DNA of 64,000 nucleotides from Streptomyces netropsis (GCF_014203545.1 NZ_JACHJG010000010.1:62001-126000), one strand, 5' to 3'. Positions 16,447 through 25,575 are shown, counted from the stretch's first letter. Notes: a model not told the origin generated them from the sequence alone. Made by a program: numbers and translations.

Positions 16447-16509
16447 ATGGGCGAGCGAAGCGTGCAGGACAGCAAGGACCGTACGACCGAGGCGGGTGGC
16501 AGCCGATGA
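16447..16509 (+). CDS. 20-codon upstream ORF overlapping the glnR start
   Basis: ATG 16447 follows the perfect ribosome site aggagg (16431-16436, 10-nt spacing). It encodes 20 residues beginning MGERSVQDSK and stops at TGA 16507-16509. The stop overlaps the glnR start as ATGA. glnR itself has only a weak ribosome site, so translation of glnR may depend on termination of this small ORF. No conserved peptide identity is recognised; it may act purely by coupling. Confidence 0.5.
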   Translation: MGERSVQDSKDRTTEAGGSR

Positions 16510-17294
16510 GTTCTCTGCTGCTCCTGACCAATGCCCTCCAGCCGTCGACGGAGGTGCTTCCCGCGCTGGGTCTGCTGCTGCACAGCGTGCGGGTGGCTCC
16601 CGCCGAGGGCCCGGCCCTCGTGGACACCCCCGGGGCCGACGTCATACTGATCGACGGCCGCCGCGATCTGCCCCATGTGCGCAGTCTGTGCCAGTTGCTC
16701 CGGTCCACCGGCCCCGGCTGTCCGCTGATCCTCGTGGTCACCGAGGGCGGTCTGGCCGCGGTCACCGCGGACTGGGGCGTCGACGACGTCCTGCTGGACA
16801 CCGCGGGGCCCGCCGAGGTGGAGGCGCGGCTGAGGCTCTCCATGGGGCGCCGGCAGATCTCGATGGACGACAGTCCGATGGAGATCCGTACGGGCGACCT
16901 CTCCGTGGACGAGGCGACGTACAGCGCGAAGCTCAAGGGCCGGATACTGGATCTGACCTTCAAGGAGTTCGAGCTGCTGAAGTACCTCGCGCAGCATCCG
17001 GGCCGGGTCTTCACCCGCGCCCAGCTGCTCCAGGAGGTCTGGGGCTACGACTACTTCGGCGGTACCCGCACGGTGGACGTGCACGTGCGGCGGCTGCGCG
17101 CCAAGCTCGGCCCCGAGCACGAGTCCTTGATCGGCACCGTGCGGAATGTCGGCTACCGCTTCGTGGTCCCGGAGAAGCCGGAGAAGGCGGAGCGCCAGGC
17201 CGAGGATCCCCAGCGAGAAGGCACCGCGGACGACCCACGAACGGAGAAGCCGGAGGCCGTCCGACCGCAGGCCGCACGCCCGGCGAAGAGGTGA
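16506..17294 (+). CDS. glnR: Global nitrogen regulator GlnR (orphan OmpR-type)
   Basis: A 262-residue OmpR-family orphan response regulator starting MSSLLLLTNALQPSTEVLP, the recognised GlnR N-terminus. The receiver-like domain (1-120) is atypical. The winged helix (about 145-230) has LTFKEFELLKYLAQHPGRVFTR and RTVDVHVRRLRAKLG. A charged, probably disordered tail follows. In Streptomyces GlnR controls glnA, amtB-glnK-glnD, nir and ure genes. An in-frame ATG at 16401 would add 35 basic residues but has no support. A 20-codon ORF with a strong ribosome site overlaps the start. Confidence 0.93.
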   Translation: MSSLLLLTNALQPSTEVLPALGLLLHSVRVAPAEGPALVDTPGADVILIDGRRDLPHVRSLCQLLRSTGPGCPLILVVTEGGLAAVTADWGVDDVLLDTAGPAEVEARLRLSMGRRQISMDDSPMEIRTGDLSVDEATYSAKLKGRILDLTFKEFELLKYLAQHPGRVFTRAQLLQEVWGYDYFGGTRTVDVHVRRLRAKLGPEHESLIGTVRNVGYRFVVPEKPEKAERQAEDPQREGTADDPRTEKPEAVRPQAARPAKR

Positions 17295-17318
17295 GTGGAC
17301 CCGCGTAGACTGCCGCCC

Positions 17319-18344
17319 GTGGCCAAGGTGACGCGGGACGATGTGGCGAGACTGGCGGGGACGTCGACCGCGGTGGTCAGCTATGTCATCAACAACGGGC
17401 CGAGGCCGGTCGCCCCGGCCACGCGGGACCGGGTGCTGGCCGCGATCAAGGAGCTGGGGTACCGGCCCGACCGGGTCGCCCAGGCGATGGCGTCCCGACG
17501 CACGGACCTCATAGGCCTGATCGTCCCGGACGCGCGCCAGCCCTTCTTCGCGGAGATGGCGCACGCGGTCGAGCAGGCCGCGGCCGAGCGGGGCAAGATG
17601 GTGCTCGTCGGGAACTCCGACTATCTCGACGAGCGCGAAGTGCACTATCTGCGGGCCTTCTTGGGCATGCGGGTCTCCGGGCTCATCCTGATCAGCCAGG
17701 GGCCCAGCGAGCACGCCGCCACGGAGATCGACGCGTGGGACGCCCGCGTGGTGCTGATGCACCGCAGACCGGACGCGATCGACGACGTCGCCGTCGTGAC
17801 CGACGACGTCGGCGGCGCCCAGCTCGCGACCCGTCATCTGCTGGAGCACGGGCACCCCTACGTGGCCTGTCTCGGCGGGACCGAGGAGACGCCGGTGATC
17901 GGCGACCCGGTCACCGACCACGTCGAAGGCTGGCGGCGGGCCATGCGCGAGGCCGGGAAGTCGCTGGAGGGCCGGCTGTTCCAGGCCCCCTACAACCGCT
18001 ACGACGCCTACAAGGTCGCCCTCGGGCTGCTGTCCGGCCCCGACCGGCCGCCGGCCATCATCTGCGCCACCGACGACCAGGCGATCGGCGTCCTGCGGGC
18101 CGCGCGCGAGCTGCGCATCGACGTCCCCGGCGAGCTGGCCGTCGCCGGTTTCGACGACGTGAAGGAAGCGGCCCTCACGGACCCGCCGCTGACCACCGTC
18201 GCCTCCGACCGCATCGCCATGGCCCGCTCGGCCGTGGACCTGGTCCTGGACGACGCCCTGCGCGTCGCCGGGTCCCGGCGCGAGCGGCTCAAGCAGTTCC
18301 CGTCGGCGCTGGTCATCCGGCGCTCGTGCGGCTGCGGCGGCTGA
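17319..18344 (+). CDS. LacI-family transcriptional regulator
   Basis: A 341-residue LacI/GalR-type repressor. The N-terminal helix-turn-helix VTRDDVARLAGTSTAVVSYVINNG is followed by the hinge helix and a periplasmic-binding-protein-like effector domain (about 60-330) ending RRSCGCGG. GTG 17319 is preferred because TAGACT at 17306-17311 is 7 nt upstream, predicting a leaderless mRNA, and the frame from 17295 adds non-homologous residues. No adjacent sugar operon indicates its ligand. It sits 24 nt after glnR. Confidence 0.87.
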   Translation: MAKVTRDDVARLAGTSTAVVSYVINNGPRPVAPATRDRVLAAIKELGYRPDRVAQAMASRRTDLIGLIVPDARQPFFAEMAHAVEQAAAERGKMVLVGNSDYLDEREVHYLRAFLGMRVSGLILISQGPSEHAATEIDAWDARVVLMHRRPDAIDDVAVVTDDVGGAQLATRHLLEHGHPYVACLGGTEETPVIGDPVTDHVEGWRRAMREAGKSLEGRLFQAPYNRYDAYKVALGLLSGPDRPPAIICATDDQAIGVLRAARELRIDVPGELAVAGFDDVKEAALTDPPLTTVASDRIAMARSAVDLVLDDALRVAGSRRERLKQFPSALVIRRSCGCGG

Positions 18345-18525
18345 AAGCCTCCTCCGCCCCTGCCCGTTCCCGCGTGATTTCTTGGCCCCACCCGCTAAAA
18401 GGCCAGGTCAGGCAGAGTGCAAGGGCTCACCTTCCTGCCGTCCTTACACCGGGCATACCGACTTCTGTCGGGCTTCTTACGCCGCACTCAGACAGTTCTC
18501 ATGAAGGCGGAGGACAGTCTTACCC

Positions 18526-19722
18526 ATGACGGAGACGCACCGCCGCAGCGGCGACCAGGACCCTGACCAGCACTCCGGGCAGCAGCCCGGGGCCTATCCG
18601 GCCCCTCCGGCGTACGCGCCGCAGCAGCCGGTCACCACGGCGAGCGGCGTCACCGTCTGGCCGGGTGGCGACGGCACGGCCGGTGGCGGCGGCCACTACG
18701 GCTCGTACGGCTCGGACGCGGGGGTCCCGCACGCGCACGTCGCGCACGGCGGCGGGGCCGAGGGCGGCGGTGGCGGTTACGCGGGATTCGCGGCGCCCGC
18801 CCCCGCCGGTGGTTCACCCGCCGGGCACGCCGCCCCCCGCGCCCGCGGGCCCGTGGCGCTGCTCGCCGCCTGCGCCATCGTCGCGGCGGTCGTCGGCGGC
18901 GGCGCGGCCGCGCTCGTCGGGGAGCTGACCGACGGGCCGGGGAGCGCCGGGCAGTCGACGCCGGTGCAGAACGTGGCCTCCAAGAGCAGCGGCGTCTCCG
19001 CCGTCGCCAAGGCCCTGAAGCCCAGCATCGTGGAGATCAAGGCCGCCACCTCCTCCGGCCAGTCCACCGGATCCGGCGTGATCATCACCGGGGACGGCGA
19101 GATCGTCACCAACAACCACGTCGTCGCCGGCTCCGACACCGTGAAGGTCAACCTCAGCGACGGCACCACCAAGACCGCCAAGGTCGTCGGCACCGACCCC
19201 GGCAAGGACCTCGCCCTCATCAAGGTCGAGGGCGGCAGCGGTCTGAAGGCCGCCCAGCTCGGCGACTCCGGCAAGGTCCAGGTCGGCGACGAGGTCGTCG
19301 CCATCGGTTCGCCCGAGGGCCTGACCGGCACGGTCACCAGCGGCATCGTCTCCGCCCTGAACCGCGACGTCACCGTCTCGAAGGAGCAGGGCCAGGGGCA
19401 GGGCGGCCAGGACCGGCGCGAGCGCGGCGTCCCCCAGTGGCCCTTCGAGTTCGGCGGCAACGAGTACAACGGCGACACGGGCTCGTCCAAGACCACCTAC
19501 AAGGCGATCCAGACGGACGCCTCGCTCAACCCCGGCAACTCCGGCGGCGCCCTCATCAACATGAGCGGCCAGATCATCGGCATCAACTCCGCGATGTACG
19601 CCTCCGGTTCGGGCTCCGGCAGTGGTGACTCCGCCGGCAGCGTCGGTCTCGGCTTCGCCATCCCCATCAACGACGTCAAGGCGGACCTCGCGAAGCTGCG
19701 CGCCGGCGGCAGCGTCACGTGA
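18526..19722 (+). CDS. Membrane-anchored trypsin-like (HtrA/DegP-type) serine protease without PDZ domain
   Basis: A 398-residue protein. Residues 1-105 are Gly/Pro/His-rich and cytoplasmic, a single membrane helix spans about 108-129, and the extracellular protease domain follows. Catalytic triad motifs are TNNHVVAG (His), DPGKDLALIKV (Asp) and NPGNSGGALI (Ser). The protein ends just after FAIPINDVKADLAKLRAGG, so the usual C-terminal PDZ domain is absent. A Gly/Gln/Arg insertion lies around 290-305. The two-component system immediately downstream is related to the CssRS secretion-stress pair of S. lividans (from memory), which controls htrA-like genes, so quality control of secreted proteins is likely. 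Confidence 0.88.
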   Translation: MTETHRRSGDQDPDQHSGQQPGAYPAPPAYAPQQPVTTASGVTVWPGGDGTAGGGGHYGSYGSDAGVPHAHVAHGGGAEGGGGGYAGFAAPAPAGGSPAGHAAPRARGPVALLAACAIVAAVVGGGAAALVGELTDGPGSAGQSTPVQNVASKSSGVSAVAKALKPSIVEIKAATSSGQSTGSGVIITGDGEIVTNNHVVAGSDTVKVNLSDGTTKTAKVVGTDPGKDLALIKVEGGSGLKAAQLGDSGKVQVGDEVVAIGSPEGLTGTVTSGIVSALNRDVTVSKEQGQGQGGQDRRERGVPQWPFEFGGNEYNGDTGSSKTTYKAIQTDASLNPGNSGGALINMSGQIIGINSAMYASGSGSGSGDSAGSVGLGFAIPINDVKADLAKLRAGGSVT

Positions 19723-19832
19723 CGGCGCCGCGTGACGGCCGTGCCGTCGCCGCCGTGCCACGCTGAGGGGTGCGGCACACCCCCCGTTCCGCACCCCTCA
19801 GTGACCCGAGCGAACCCCGTGAGGTACCCGCG

Positions 19833-20570
19833 ATGAGCCCCGCCGAGCACGGCGACCAGCCCGCCCGCATCCTGATCGTGGACGACGAACCCGCCGTCCG
19901 TGAGGCGCTGCGCCGCAGCCTCGCCTTCGAGGGCTACGGCACCGAGCTCGCCGTCGACGGCCTCGACGCCCTCGACAAGGTCGACGCGTTCGACCCCGAG
20001 CTGATCGTGCTGGACGTCCTCATGCCCCGCATGGACGGGCTGACGGCCGCCCGGCGGCTGCGCGCCGCCGGAACCACCGTGCCGATCCTCATGCTCACCG
20101 CCCGGGACACCATCGGCGACCGCGTCACCGGCCTCGACGCGGGCGCCGACGACTACCTCGTCAAACCCTTCGAGCTGGACGAGCTGCTGGCCCGCATCCG
20201 CGCCCTGCTGCGCCGCAGCTCCTACGCGGCCGCCACCGGCCCGGCGCCGGCCGACGAGCACGCCCTCACCTTCGCCGACCTGCGGATGGACCTCGCGACC
20301 CGCGAGGTGACCCGGGGCGGGCGGGCGGTGGAGCTGACCCGGACGGAATTCACGCTGCTGGAGCTGTTCCTCACCCACCCCCGGCAGGTCCTCACCCGTG
20401 AGCAGATCCTCAAGTCGGTGTGGGGCTTCGAGTTCGAACCGAGCTCCAACTCCCTGGACGTGTACGTGATGTATCTGCGCCGCAAGACCGAGGCCGGCGG
20501 CGAGCCGCGCCTCGTGCACACCGTGCGGGGCGTCGGATACGTCCTGCGGGCCGACGGCGGCGCCGAGTGA
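19833..20570 (+). CDS. OmpR-family response regulator (CssR-like)
   Basis: A 245-residue response regulator. The receiver domain has the phosphoacceptor Asp61 in LIVLDVLMPRMDG and the conserved Thr/Lys in MLTARD and LVKPFE. A C-terminal winged helix runs from about 150 (VELTRTEFTLLELFLTHPRQVLTREQIL). ATG 19833 has gagg 8 nt upstream, and the longer frame from 19770 is unlikely. The stop overlaps the sensor kinase start as GTGA. Downstream of the HtrA-like protease, it likely answers misfolded secreted protein, by analogy with S. lividans CssRS. Confidence 0.88.
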   Translation: MSPAEHGDQPARILIVDDEPAVREALRRSLAFEGYGTELAVDGLDALDKVDAFDPELIVLDVLMPRMDGLTAARRLRAAGTTVPILMLTARDTIGDRVTGLDAGADDYLVKPFELDELLARIRALLRRSSYAAATGPAPADEHALTFADLRMDLATREVTRGGRAVELTRTEFTLLELFLTHPRQVLTREQILKSVWGFEFEPSSNSLDVYVMYLRRKTEAGGEPRLVHTVRGVGYVLRADGGAE

Positions 20571-21958
20571 TCCGAAGATTCGGCCGGCTGCCCCTGCGCT
20601 CCCGGCTCGCCCTGCTGACGGCGGCTGCCGTCGCCGTCGCCGTGGCCCTCGCCGCGGGTGCCTGCTGGCTGGTCACCAAGCAGCAGCTCGGGCACCAGCG
20701 CGACGAGACGCTGACCAGTGCCCGGGCCGACGAGAACTACCTCCGCGACCTGCTGCGGACCTGCGACGCCAACCCCGGCCGACAGCCCGCGCCGCCCGGT
20801 TCGTACACCGTGCAGATCGTCACCGCCGGCGGTCTGGTCTGCACCACGCTCGGCAAGTCCCCGGTCCAGGTCGGCGACGCCGATCTGGCGGTCGCCCAGG
20901 GGCGGCTGTCCGACACGCTGCACGACGCGACGGCGAAGGACGGCACGCGGATGCGCGTCGCGACCTCCGCGGGCCCGCTGCCGAACACCGCCGTGTCCAT
21001 CGCCCAGCCGCTCAGCGAGACCGAGAAACCGCTCAACACCCTCGCGCTCCTGCTGGTGATCACCGCCGGGGTGGGGGTGCTGGGCGCGGCGACGGCGGGG
21101 CTGTGGATCGCCCGTGCCGGGCTGCGGCCCGTGGACCGGCTGACGGGCGCGGTCGAGCACATCGCCCGCACCGAGGACCTGGCGGTGCGGATCCCCGTCG
21201 AGGGCGAGGACGAGATCGCGCGGCTCTCCCGCTCCTTCAACTCCATGACCGCGGCCCTCGCCTCCTCCCGCGACCGCCAGCAGCAGTTGATCGCGGACGC
21301 CGGGCACGAGCTGCGCACGCCGCTGACCTCGCTGCGCACCAACATCGACCTGCTCGCGCGCAGCGAGGAGACGGGCCGGGCGATCCCGCCGGAGGACCGC
21401 AAGGAGCTGCTGGCGAGCGTGAAGGCGCAGATGACGGAGCTGGCGGCGCTGATCGGCGACCTCCAGGAGCTGTCCCGCCCGGACGGCGCCCCGGGCGGCC
21501 CGGTGCAGGTGCTCGCCCTGCACGACATCGCCGGGCGGGCGGTCGGCCGGGCCCGGCTGCGCGGGGCGGGCCTGACGATCACGGCCGAGCTGGATCCCTG
21601 GTTCGTGCGCGCGGAGCCCGCCGCGCTGGAGCGGGCGTTGGTCAATCTGCTCGACAACGCGGTCAAGTTCAGCCCGCCGGGCGGCGGGATCGAGGTCCGG
21701 CTGGCCGACGGCGAGCTGACCGTGCGCGACCACGGCCCGGGCATCCCGCCCGAGGAACTGCCGCACGTCTTCGACCGCTTCTGGCGCTCGCCCACCGCCC
21801 GCAGCCTGCCGGGCAGCGGCCTGGGCCTGTCGATCGTGGCCCGCACGGTCCGGCAGGCCGGCGGCGAGGTGACGCTGCGCACCGCGGAGGGCGGCGGCAC
21901 GGAGGCCTCCGTACGGCTGCCGGGCGCGCCGACCGCGCCCCCGCCGGTGTTCCCGTAG
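20567..21958 (+). CDS. Sensor histidine kinase (CssS-like)
   Basis: A 463-residue kinase from GTG 20567. Helices at about 12-33 and 157-185 bracket an extracellular domain of about 120 residues that contains two Cys (CDANPG, LVCTTLG) able to form a disulfide. A HAMP segment, the H-box ADAGHELRTPL with phospho-acceptor His247, and the ATPase boxes NLLDNAVKFSPPGG, DHGPGIPPEE and GSGLGLSIV follow. It is translationally coupled to the regulator gene. A strong terminator follows 23 nt after the stop. Likely senses envelope or secretion stress. Confidence 0.88.
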   Translation: MIRRFGRLPLRSRLALLTAAAVAVAVALAAGACWLVTKQQLGHQRDETLTSARADENYLRDLLRTCDANPGRQPAPPGSYTVQIVTAGGLVCTTLGKSPVQVGDADLAVAQGRLSDTLHDATAKDGTRMRVATSAGPLPNTAVSIAQPLSETEKPLNTLALLLVITAGVGVLGAATAGLWIARAGLRPVDRLTGAVEHIARTEDLAVRIPVEGEDEIARLSRSFNSMTAALASSRDRQQQLIADAGHELRTPLTSLRTNIDLLARSEETGRAIPPEDRKELLASVKAQMTELAALIGDLQELSRPDGAPGGPVQVLALHDIAGRAVGRARLRGAGLTITAELDPWFVRAEPAALERALVNLLDNAVKFSPPGGGIEVRLADGELTVRDHGPGIPPEELPHVFDRFWRSPTARSLPGSGLGLSIVARTVRQAGGEVTLRTAEGGGTEASVRLPGAPTAPPPVFP

Positions 21959-21980
21959 GAGCTCGCCCGGGACGACCACG

Positions 21981-22017
21981 CGAGAAAGGCCCCCACCATC
22001 GGTGGGGGCCTTTCTCG
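21981..22017. terminator. Bidirectional terminator
   Basis: Perfect 17-bp inverted repeat (cgagaaaggcccccacc and complement) with a 3-nt loop. It can end the sensor kinase transcript on the plus strand and the tRNA-Lys transcript on the minus strand. Confidence 0.85.
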
Positions 22018-22022
22018 TTCCG

Positions 22023-22096
22023 TGCGCCACCAGGGACTCGAACCCCGGACCTGCTGATTAAGAGTCAGCCGCTCTAACCAACTGAGCTAGCGGCGC
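22023..22096 (-). tRNA. tRNA-Lys (anticodon CTT)
   Basis: The minus-strand cloverleaf begins GCGCCGCTAGCTCAG and has anticodon stem GCTGA/TCAGC around loop CTCTTAA (anticodon CTT), T-arm GGTTCGAGTCC and acceptor partner GTGGCGC. The discriminator is A. The 3' CCA is not encoded. Confidence 0.97.
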
Positions 22097-22162
22097 GGAA
22101 TGAATATTACATGATCTGTCCGGTGGGAAAAAAGTGGCCGATCGGTCAGGACGGACGGCCCG

Positions 22163-23491
22163 CTACCGGCCCTTGCCGACGGGCAGTTCCGCGCCGGTCA
22201 GGTCCGCCCGGATGCCGTCCCGCTCGACCGTCACATGGCGCAGGTGCAGATCCCGTGCCTGCTTCGGCAGCTGGAAGGAGAGCGAGAGCCGGTCGGACAG
22301 CTCGGGCGGGCGCAGGCCCATCAGGGCCGTCACCAGCTTCGGGTCGATGCCGATCCGCTTCAGCAGCCAGGGGTGGTCGACCACGACGTCGACCAGGTTC
22401 ACCCGCATCAGCCGCTCCACGAACCGGGGCGCACCGGTGATCTCGCGCAGCCGGTCCTCGTCGCGCAGCGCGATGGCGACGGCCTGCTTCGACACCCCGA
22501 GCCGCTCGGCCACGGCGGGCACCGACAGCAGCGCCTTCGCCCGGGCGGCGTCCCGGCTGATGCGCTCGGCGGTCTCGCGGTGCAGGACGAGCCCCTTGTC
22601 CTTGCCCGGGCGGTAGGTGGCGACACGGGGAATGTCGACGCTCATACCGTCGATGTCGGTGGAGATCCCACGGTCGCCGTCCCGCCGCAGACGCGCCTGC
22701 GCCCGTACGCGCAACTCCTCACCGGCGACGGTCAACTTACCGACCGCGCGAATCGAATTGTCGCCGTGGTCACTGAATCTGACCTGCGAGGCGCCGAGTT
22801 CCCGGTTCAGGTCGTCGAAGGCCAGCAGGACCTCGCCGTCCAGATTCCCGATGACGGCACCGCGCACATCGGACGGGAGATTCCCGGTCAGCCGGACGTC
22901 ACGGGCGCTCGCCCGCACTTTCGCCAGGGACACACGGTCCGCCGCGACGTCCGGCACGGTCACGTCGACCCGCGAGAGCCGTTTGGCGAAGACCTGCGTG
23001 AGAAAGGGAAAGCCGTGGATGTCCACCTGGGGAGCGGCCTCCAGGTGGAGTTGGCGCTGGAGCGTCTGCTGCGCCTTCTTCTCCGCGTACATCACCGCGC
23101 AGCGGTCGGCGAGCACCAGGAAAGCGGCACAGGCCACGACGGCGAACAGCAGCTTGGTGGCGCGGGGCACGGCGGACAGCCGGCGGCGGCGACGACGGCG
23201 GGAGCGGGAGCGCTTGGCGCGGCGGTGGTCGGGCGGCGACCAGGCATCTTCCTCGCCGGTTTCCCCGCCCGGTTCCTCGTCCGGGGGGTCGTACCTCAGC
23301 CCCAGACCGAGGGGATCGTCCTCGGCCGGATCGGCGGAGGTGTCGCCGTACATGCCGTCGGTGGTCTCGGCGGCCGTGTCGTGGGGGACGACGACCGGAA
23401 TCTCCTCCAGCGTCTCTTCCGGGTCGGCCAGGGACGCGAGTTCGTCATACGGATTGGGGGGACGGGGAGGTATGCGTGTGGGGGTTCGCAT
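22163..23491 (-). CDS. DUF2993 / LmeA-like protein with long charged N-terminus
   Basis: A 442-residue protein. Residues 1-110 are acidic and Pro-rich (probably disordered, cytoplasmic). A run of Arg (RSRRRRRRRLSAV) precedes a membrane helix at about 127-145 (LLFAVVACAAFLVLADRCAVMY), followed by an extracellular DUF2993 domain with VDIHGFPFLTQVFAKRLSRVDV. It is the longer paralogue of the 8945-9643 gene, sharing the GFPFLTQV landmark. Its C-terminus continues about 100 residues with SVPAVAERLGVSKQAVAI, not seen in the shorter copy. ATG 23491 is preceded by two valine codons that could be alternative starts. Confidence 0.8.
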   Translation of the reverse strand: MRTPTRIPPRPPNPYDELASLADPEETLEEIPVVVPHDTAAETTDGMYGDTSADPAEDDPLGLGLRYDPPDEEPGGETGEEDAWSPPDHRRAKRSRSRRRRRRRLSAVPRATKLLFAVVACAAFLVLADRCAVMYAEKKAQQTLQRQLHLEAAPQVDIHGFPFLTQVFAKRLSRVDVTVPDVAADRVSLAKVRASARDVRLTGNLPSDVRGAVIGNLDGEVLLAFDDLNRELGASQVRFSDHGDNSIRAVGKLTVAGEELRVRAQARLRRDGDRGISTDIDGMSVDIPRVATYRPGKDKGLVLHRETAERISRDAARAKALLSVPAVAERLGVSKQAVAIALRDEDRLREITGAPRFVERLMRVNLVDVVVDHPWLLKRIGIDPKLVTALMGLRPPELSDRLSLSFQLPKQARDLHLRHVTVERDGIRADLTGAELPVGKGR

Positions 23492-23741
23492 CACCACATC
23501 CCACCATGCATGAGGCCCTCGGACGCAAGGCCTACTGCCGGTTACGCGTAAATCCTGTGCTATTTCCGGCCGTTGGGCGAGTGTGTTTTCCCCCACGGTG
23601 ATCCGGCCGTTTAGCGTGGCCGTATGGCACGCGCTCGAAGGTGTCGCGACGACCACGCGACCGTGAAATACGACGCAGGGGGCCCTTTCGGCGCGGCGAG
23701 TTCCGTTTATCTCATAACCGACCTGACGGGAGAACGTACCC

Positions 23742-24596
23742 ATGATCGTGGTAACGGGAGCGACCGGAAACATAGGCCGCGAGTTGGTGGAGCGGCTGCT
23801 GGCCGCAGGCGTCGGCGTACGGGCGGTGAGCCGTGACCCCGAGCGGGCGGGGCTGCCGGCGGGTGTCGAGGTGGTACGGGCCGATCTGACCGACGGGGCT
23901 GACCTCGGCGCGCTCCTCGCGGGGGCCCGGGCGCTGTTCCTCAACATCGCCGCCACGGGCCTGGAGGCGGGCGCCCTGATCGAGGCGGCGACGAAGGCCG
24001 GAGTGCGGCGGATCGTCTTCAACTCCTCGATGTCCGTAACCGATACGCCCGCCGACGAGGAGGGCTTCATCGCGCGAGCCCACGCGGCGGCCGAGCGTGC
24101 GATCCGCGACTCGGGGCTGGAGTGGACCTTCGTGCGCGGCGGCATGTACGCCACGAACGCCCTGCAGTGGGCGGAGCAGATCCGTTCCGAGGGCGTCGTG
24201 CGCGGTGCCTACGCGGAAGCCGTCGGGGCCCCCGTGCACGAGGCGGACCTCGCGGACCTCGCCGCCGCGGCACTCCTGGACACGACGGGCACGCACCTCG
24301 GCCAGGCCTATGTGGCGACCGGCCCGGCGGGTGTGACGATGGCGGAGCAGGTCGCCGCCATCGGGCGGGCCCTCGGCCGCCCGGACGTGCGCTTCGAGGA
24401 GATCTCCTTCGAGGAGGCCGTCGCCGCCATGGAGCGGGCCGGCGCCCCGAGGGTCGCCGCCGAGGACATCATCCGGTACTTCGGGGCCTCGGTCGGCCAG
24501 GAGGCGCTGGTCACGGACGCCGTCCAGCGGGTGACGGGCCACCCTGCCCGTTCGTTCGAGCAGTGGGCGCGGGACCACGTGGCCGACTTCCGGTGA
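23742..24596 (+). CDS. NmrA-like NAD(P)-binding atypical SDR
   Basis: A 284-residue oxidoreductase-like protein with the N-terminal Rossmann motif VTGATGNIGRELV (GxxGxxG), a second strand ending SRDPERAG and FNSSMSVTDTP in the active-site region. The Tyr-x-x-x-Lys catalytic pair of classical SDRs is absent, as in NmrA/QOR2-type members, which may be redox sensors or quinone reductases. Ribosome site gggag lies about 10 nt before ATG 23742. The 250-nt upstream region shows no other gene. Confidence 0.82.
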   Translation: MIVVTGATGNIGRELVERLLAAGVGVRAVSRDPERAGLPAGVEVVRADLTDGADLGALLAGARALFLNIAATGLEAGALIEAATKAGVRRIVFNSSMSVTDTPADEEGFIARAHAAAERAIRDSGLEWTFVRGGMYATNALQWAEQIRSEGVVRGAYAEAVGAPVHEADLADLAAAALLDTTGTHLGQAYVATGPAGVTMAEQVAAIGRALGRPDVRFEEISFEEAVAAMERAGAPRVAAEDIIRYFGASVGQEALVTDAVQRVTGHPARSFEQWARDHVADFR

Positions 24597-24653
24597 CGGT
24601 CCTCCGGGCGGCGCCGCGGGGCCGCCCGGAGCCGCCCGGGGCTTCGGCGACGA

Positions 24654-24863
24654 CTAGATCGCGCTGACGTTCACGGCGGAGGGGCCCTTCTGGCCGTCCT
24701 GGATCTCGAACTCGACGTTCTGGCCCTCGGCGAGTGTCTTGAAGCCGTTGCCCTGGATCGCCGAGAAGTGGACGAAGACGTCCTTGGACCCGTCGGCGGG
24801 GGTGATGAAACCGAACCCCTTCGACTCGTTGAACCACTTGACCTGGCCCTTGATCTTCGCCAT
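24654..24863 (-). CDS. Cold-shock domain protein
   Basis: A 69-residue CspA-like OB-fold RNA chaperone. RNP1 (KGFGFITP) and RNP2 (VFVHFSAI) are intact, preceded by VKWFNESKG. ggaggaa lies 7-8 nt before ATG 24863. It lies 160 nt downstream of the RRM protein gene on the same strand, so two single-stranded-RNA-binding proteins may be co-expressed. Confidence 0.95.
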   Translation of the reverse strand: MAKIKGQVKWFNESKGFGFITPADGSKDVFVHFSAIQGNGFKTLAEGQNVEFEIQDGQKGPSAVNVSAI

Positions 24864-25023
24864 CGCGATTCCTCCTGTTGGTGCGAACGGAGATCACCGT
24901 CTCACGCGCCGAACGTGAAGAGGCGCTATTTCCGGCCGACTTGGCGGCACCGGGCCAGGGTCGTCGAAAAGGCCGACTTCCCGGCCCCACCACCGCCCGG
25001 GGAGCCGGCGGAACAGCGAAGGA

Positions 25024-25332
25024 TCAACCGCGGCGGCCGCCACCGCCGTACCCGCCGCCGTACCCGCCGCGACCGCCCGAGCGCTCCTCACGCGGCCGGG
25101 CCTCGTTGACGTTGAGGTTGCGTCCGTTGAGTTCCTTGCCGTTGAACTGCTCGACGGCCCTGGCCGCGTCGGAGTCGCTCATCTCGACGAAGGCGAAGCC
25201 CTTGGAACGACCCGTGTCGCGGTCGGTGACGATGCTGACGCTCTGCACCGAGCCCGCCTCCTGGAAGAGTGCGGTCAGATCGCCCTCCGTCGTCTGATAG
25301 CTCAAGTTGCCCACGTAAAGCCTCTTCGACAC
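25024..25332 (-). CDS. RRM-domain RNA-binding protein with Gly-rich tail
   Basis: A 102-residue protein with one RNA recognition motif: RNP2 LYVGNLSY and RNP1 KGFAFVEM, residues about 3-80. A basic Gly/Tyr tail follows (GGRGGYGGGYGGGG). This is the architecture of bacterial and plant cold-responsive glycine-rich RNA-binding proteins. GTG 25332 follows gagggagag, and the longer frame to 25833 is antisense to DUF1876. Encoded upstream of the cold-shock protein. A role in RNA folding or cold adaptation is inferred. Confidence 0.9.
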   Translation of the reverse strand: MSKRLYVGNLSYQTTEGDLTALFQEAGSVQSVSIVTDRDTGRSKGFAFVEMSDSDAARAVEQFNGKELNGRNLNVNEARPREERSGGRGGYGGGYGGGGRRG

Positions 25333-25575
25333 GGTCGACTCTCCCTCGCTGTGACGGTCGGCTGCGCCGAACCGACCCGAACCGTCGCAGTAGGACCGGG
25401 CGTGGACAAGGGCCCCCGGCCCCTTTCCGGCCATGGCCACAACATCCTCACAAAAGCGACAGACCCCGGATGGGTGATCTTCGACGCGGGCGCGCTGATG
25501 TTCGGTCCGAACGAGGAAGGAAGCGGATACGGGCTGTTTTGTGCCCGGTCGAGCATCGTCGCGGAGGTAGTGGTC

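Noticed and set aside
16401..16505. N-terminally extended GlnR from ATG 16401
   Set aside because: The 35 added residues are Arg/Gly-rich, lie over another ORF's ribosome site, and do not match the known MSSLLLLTNAL start.
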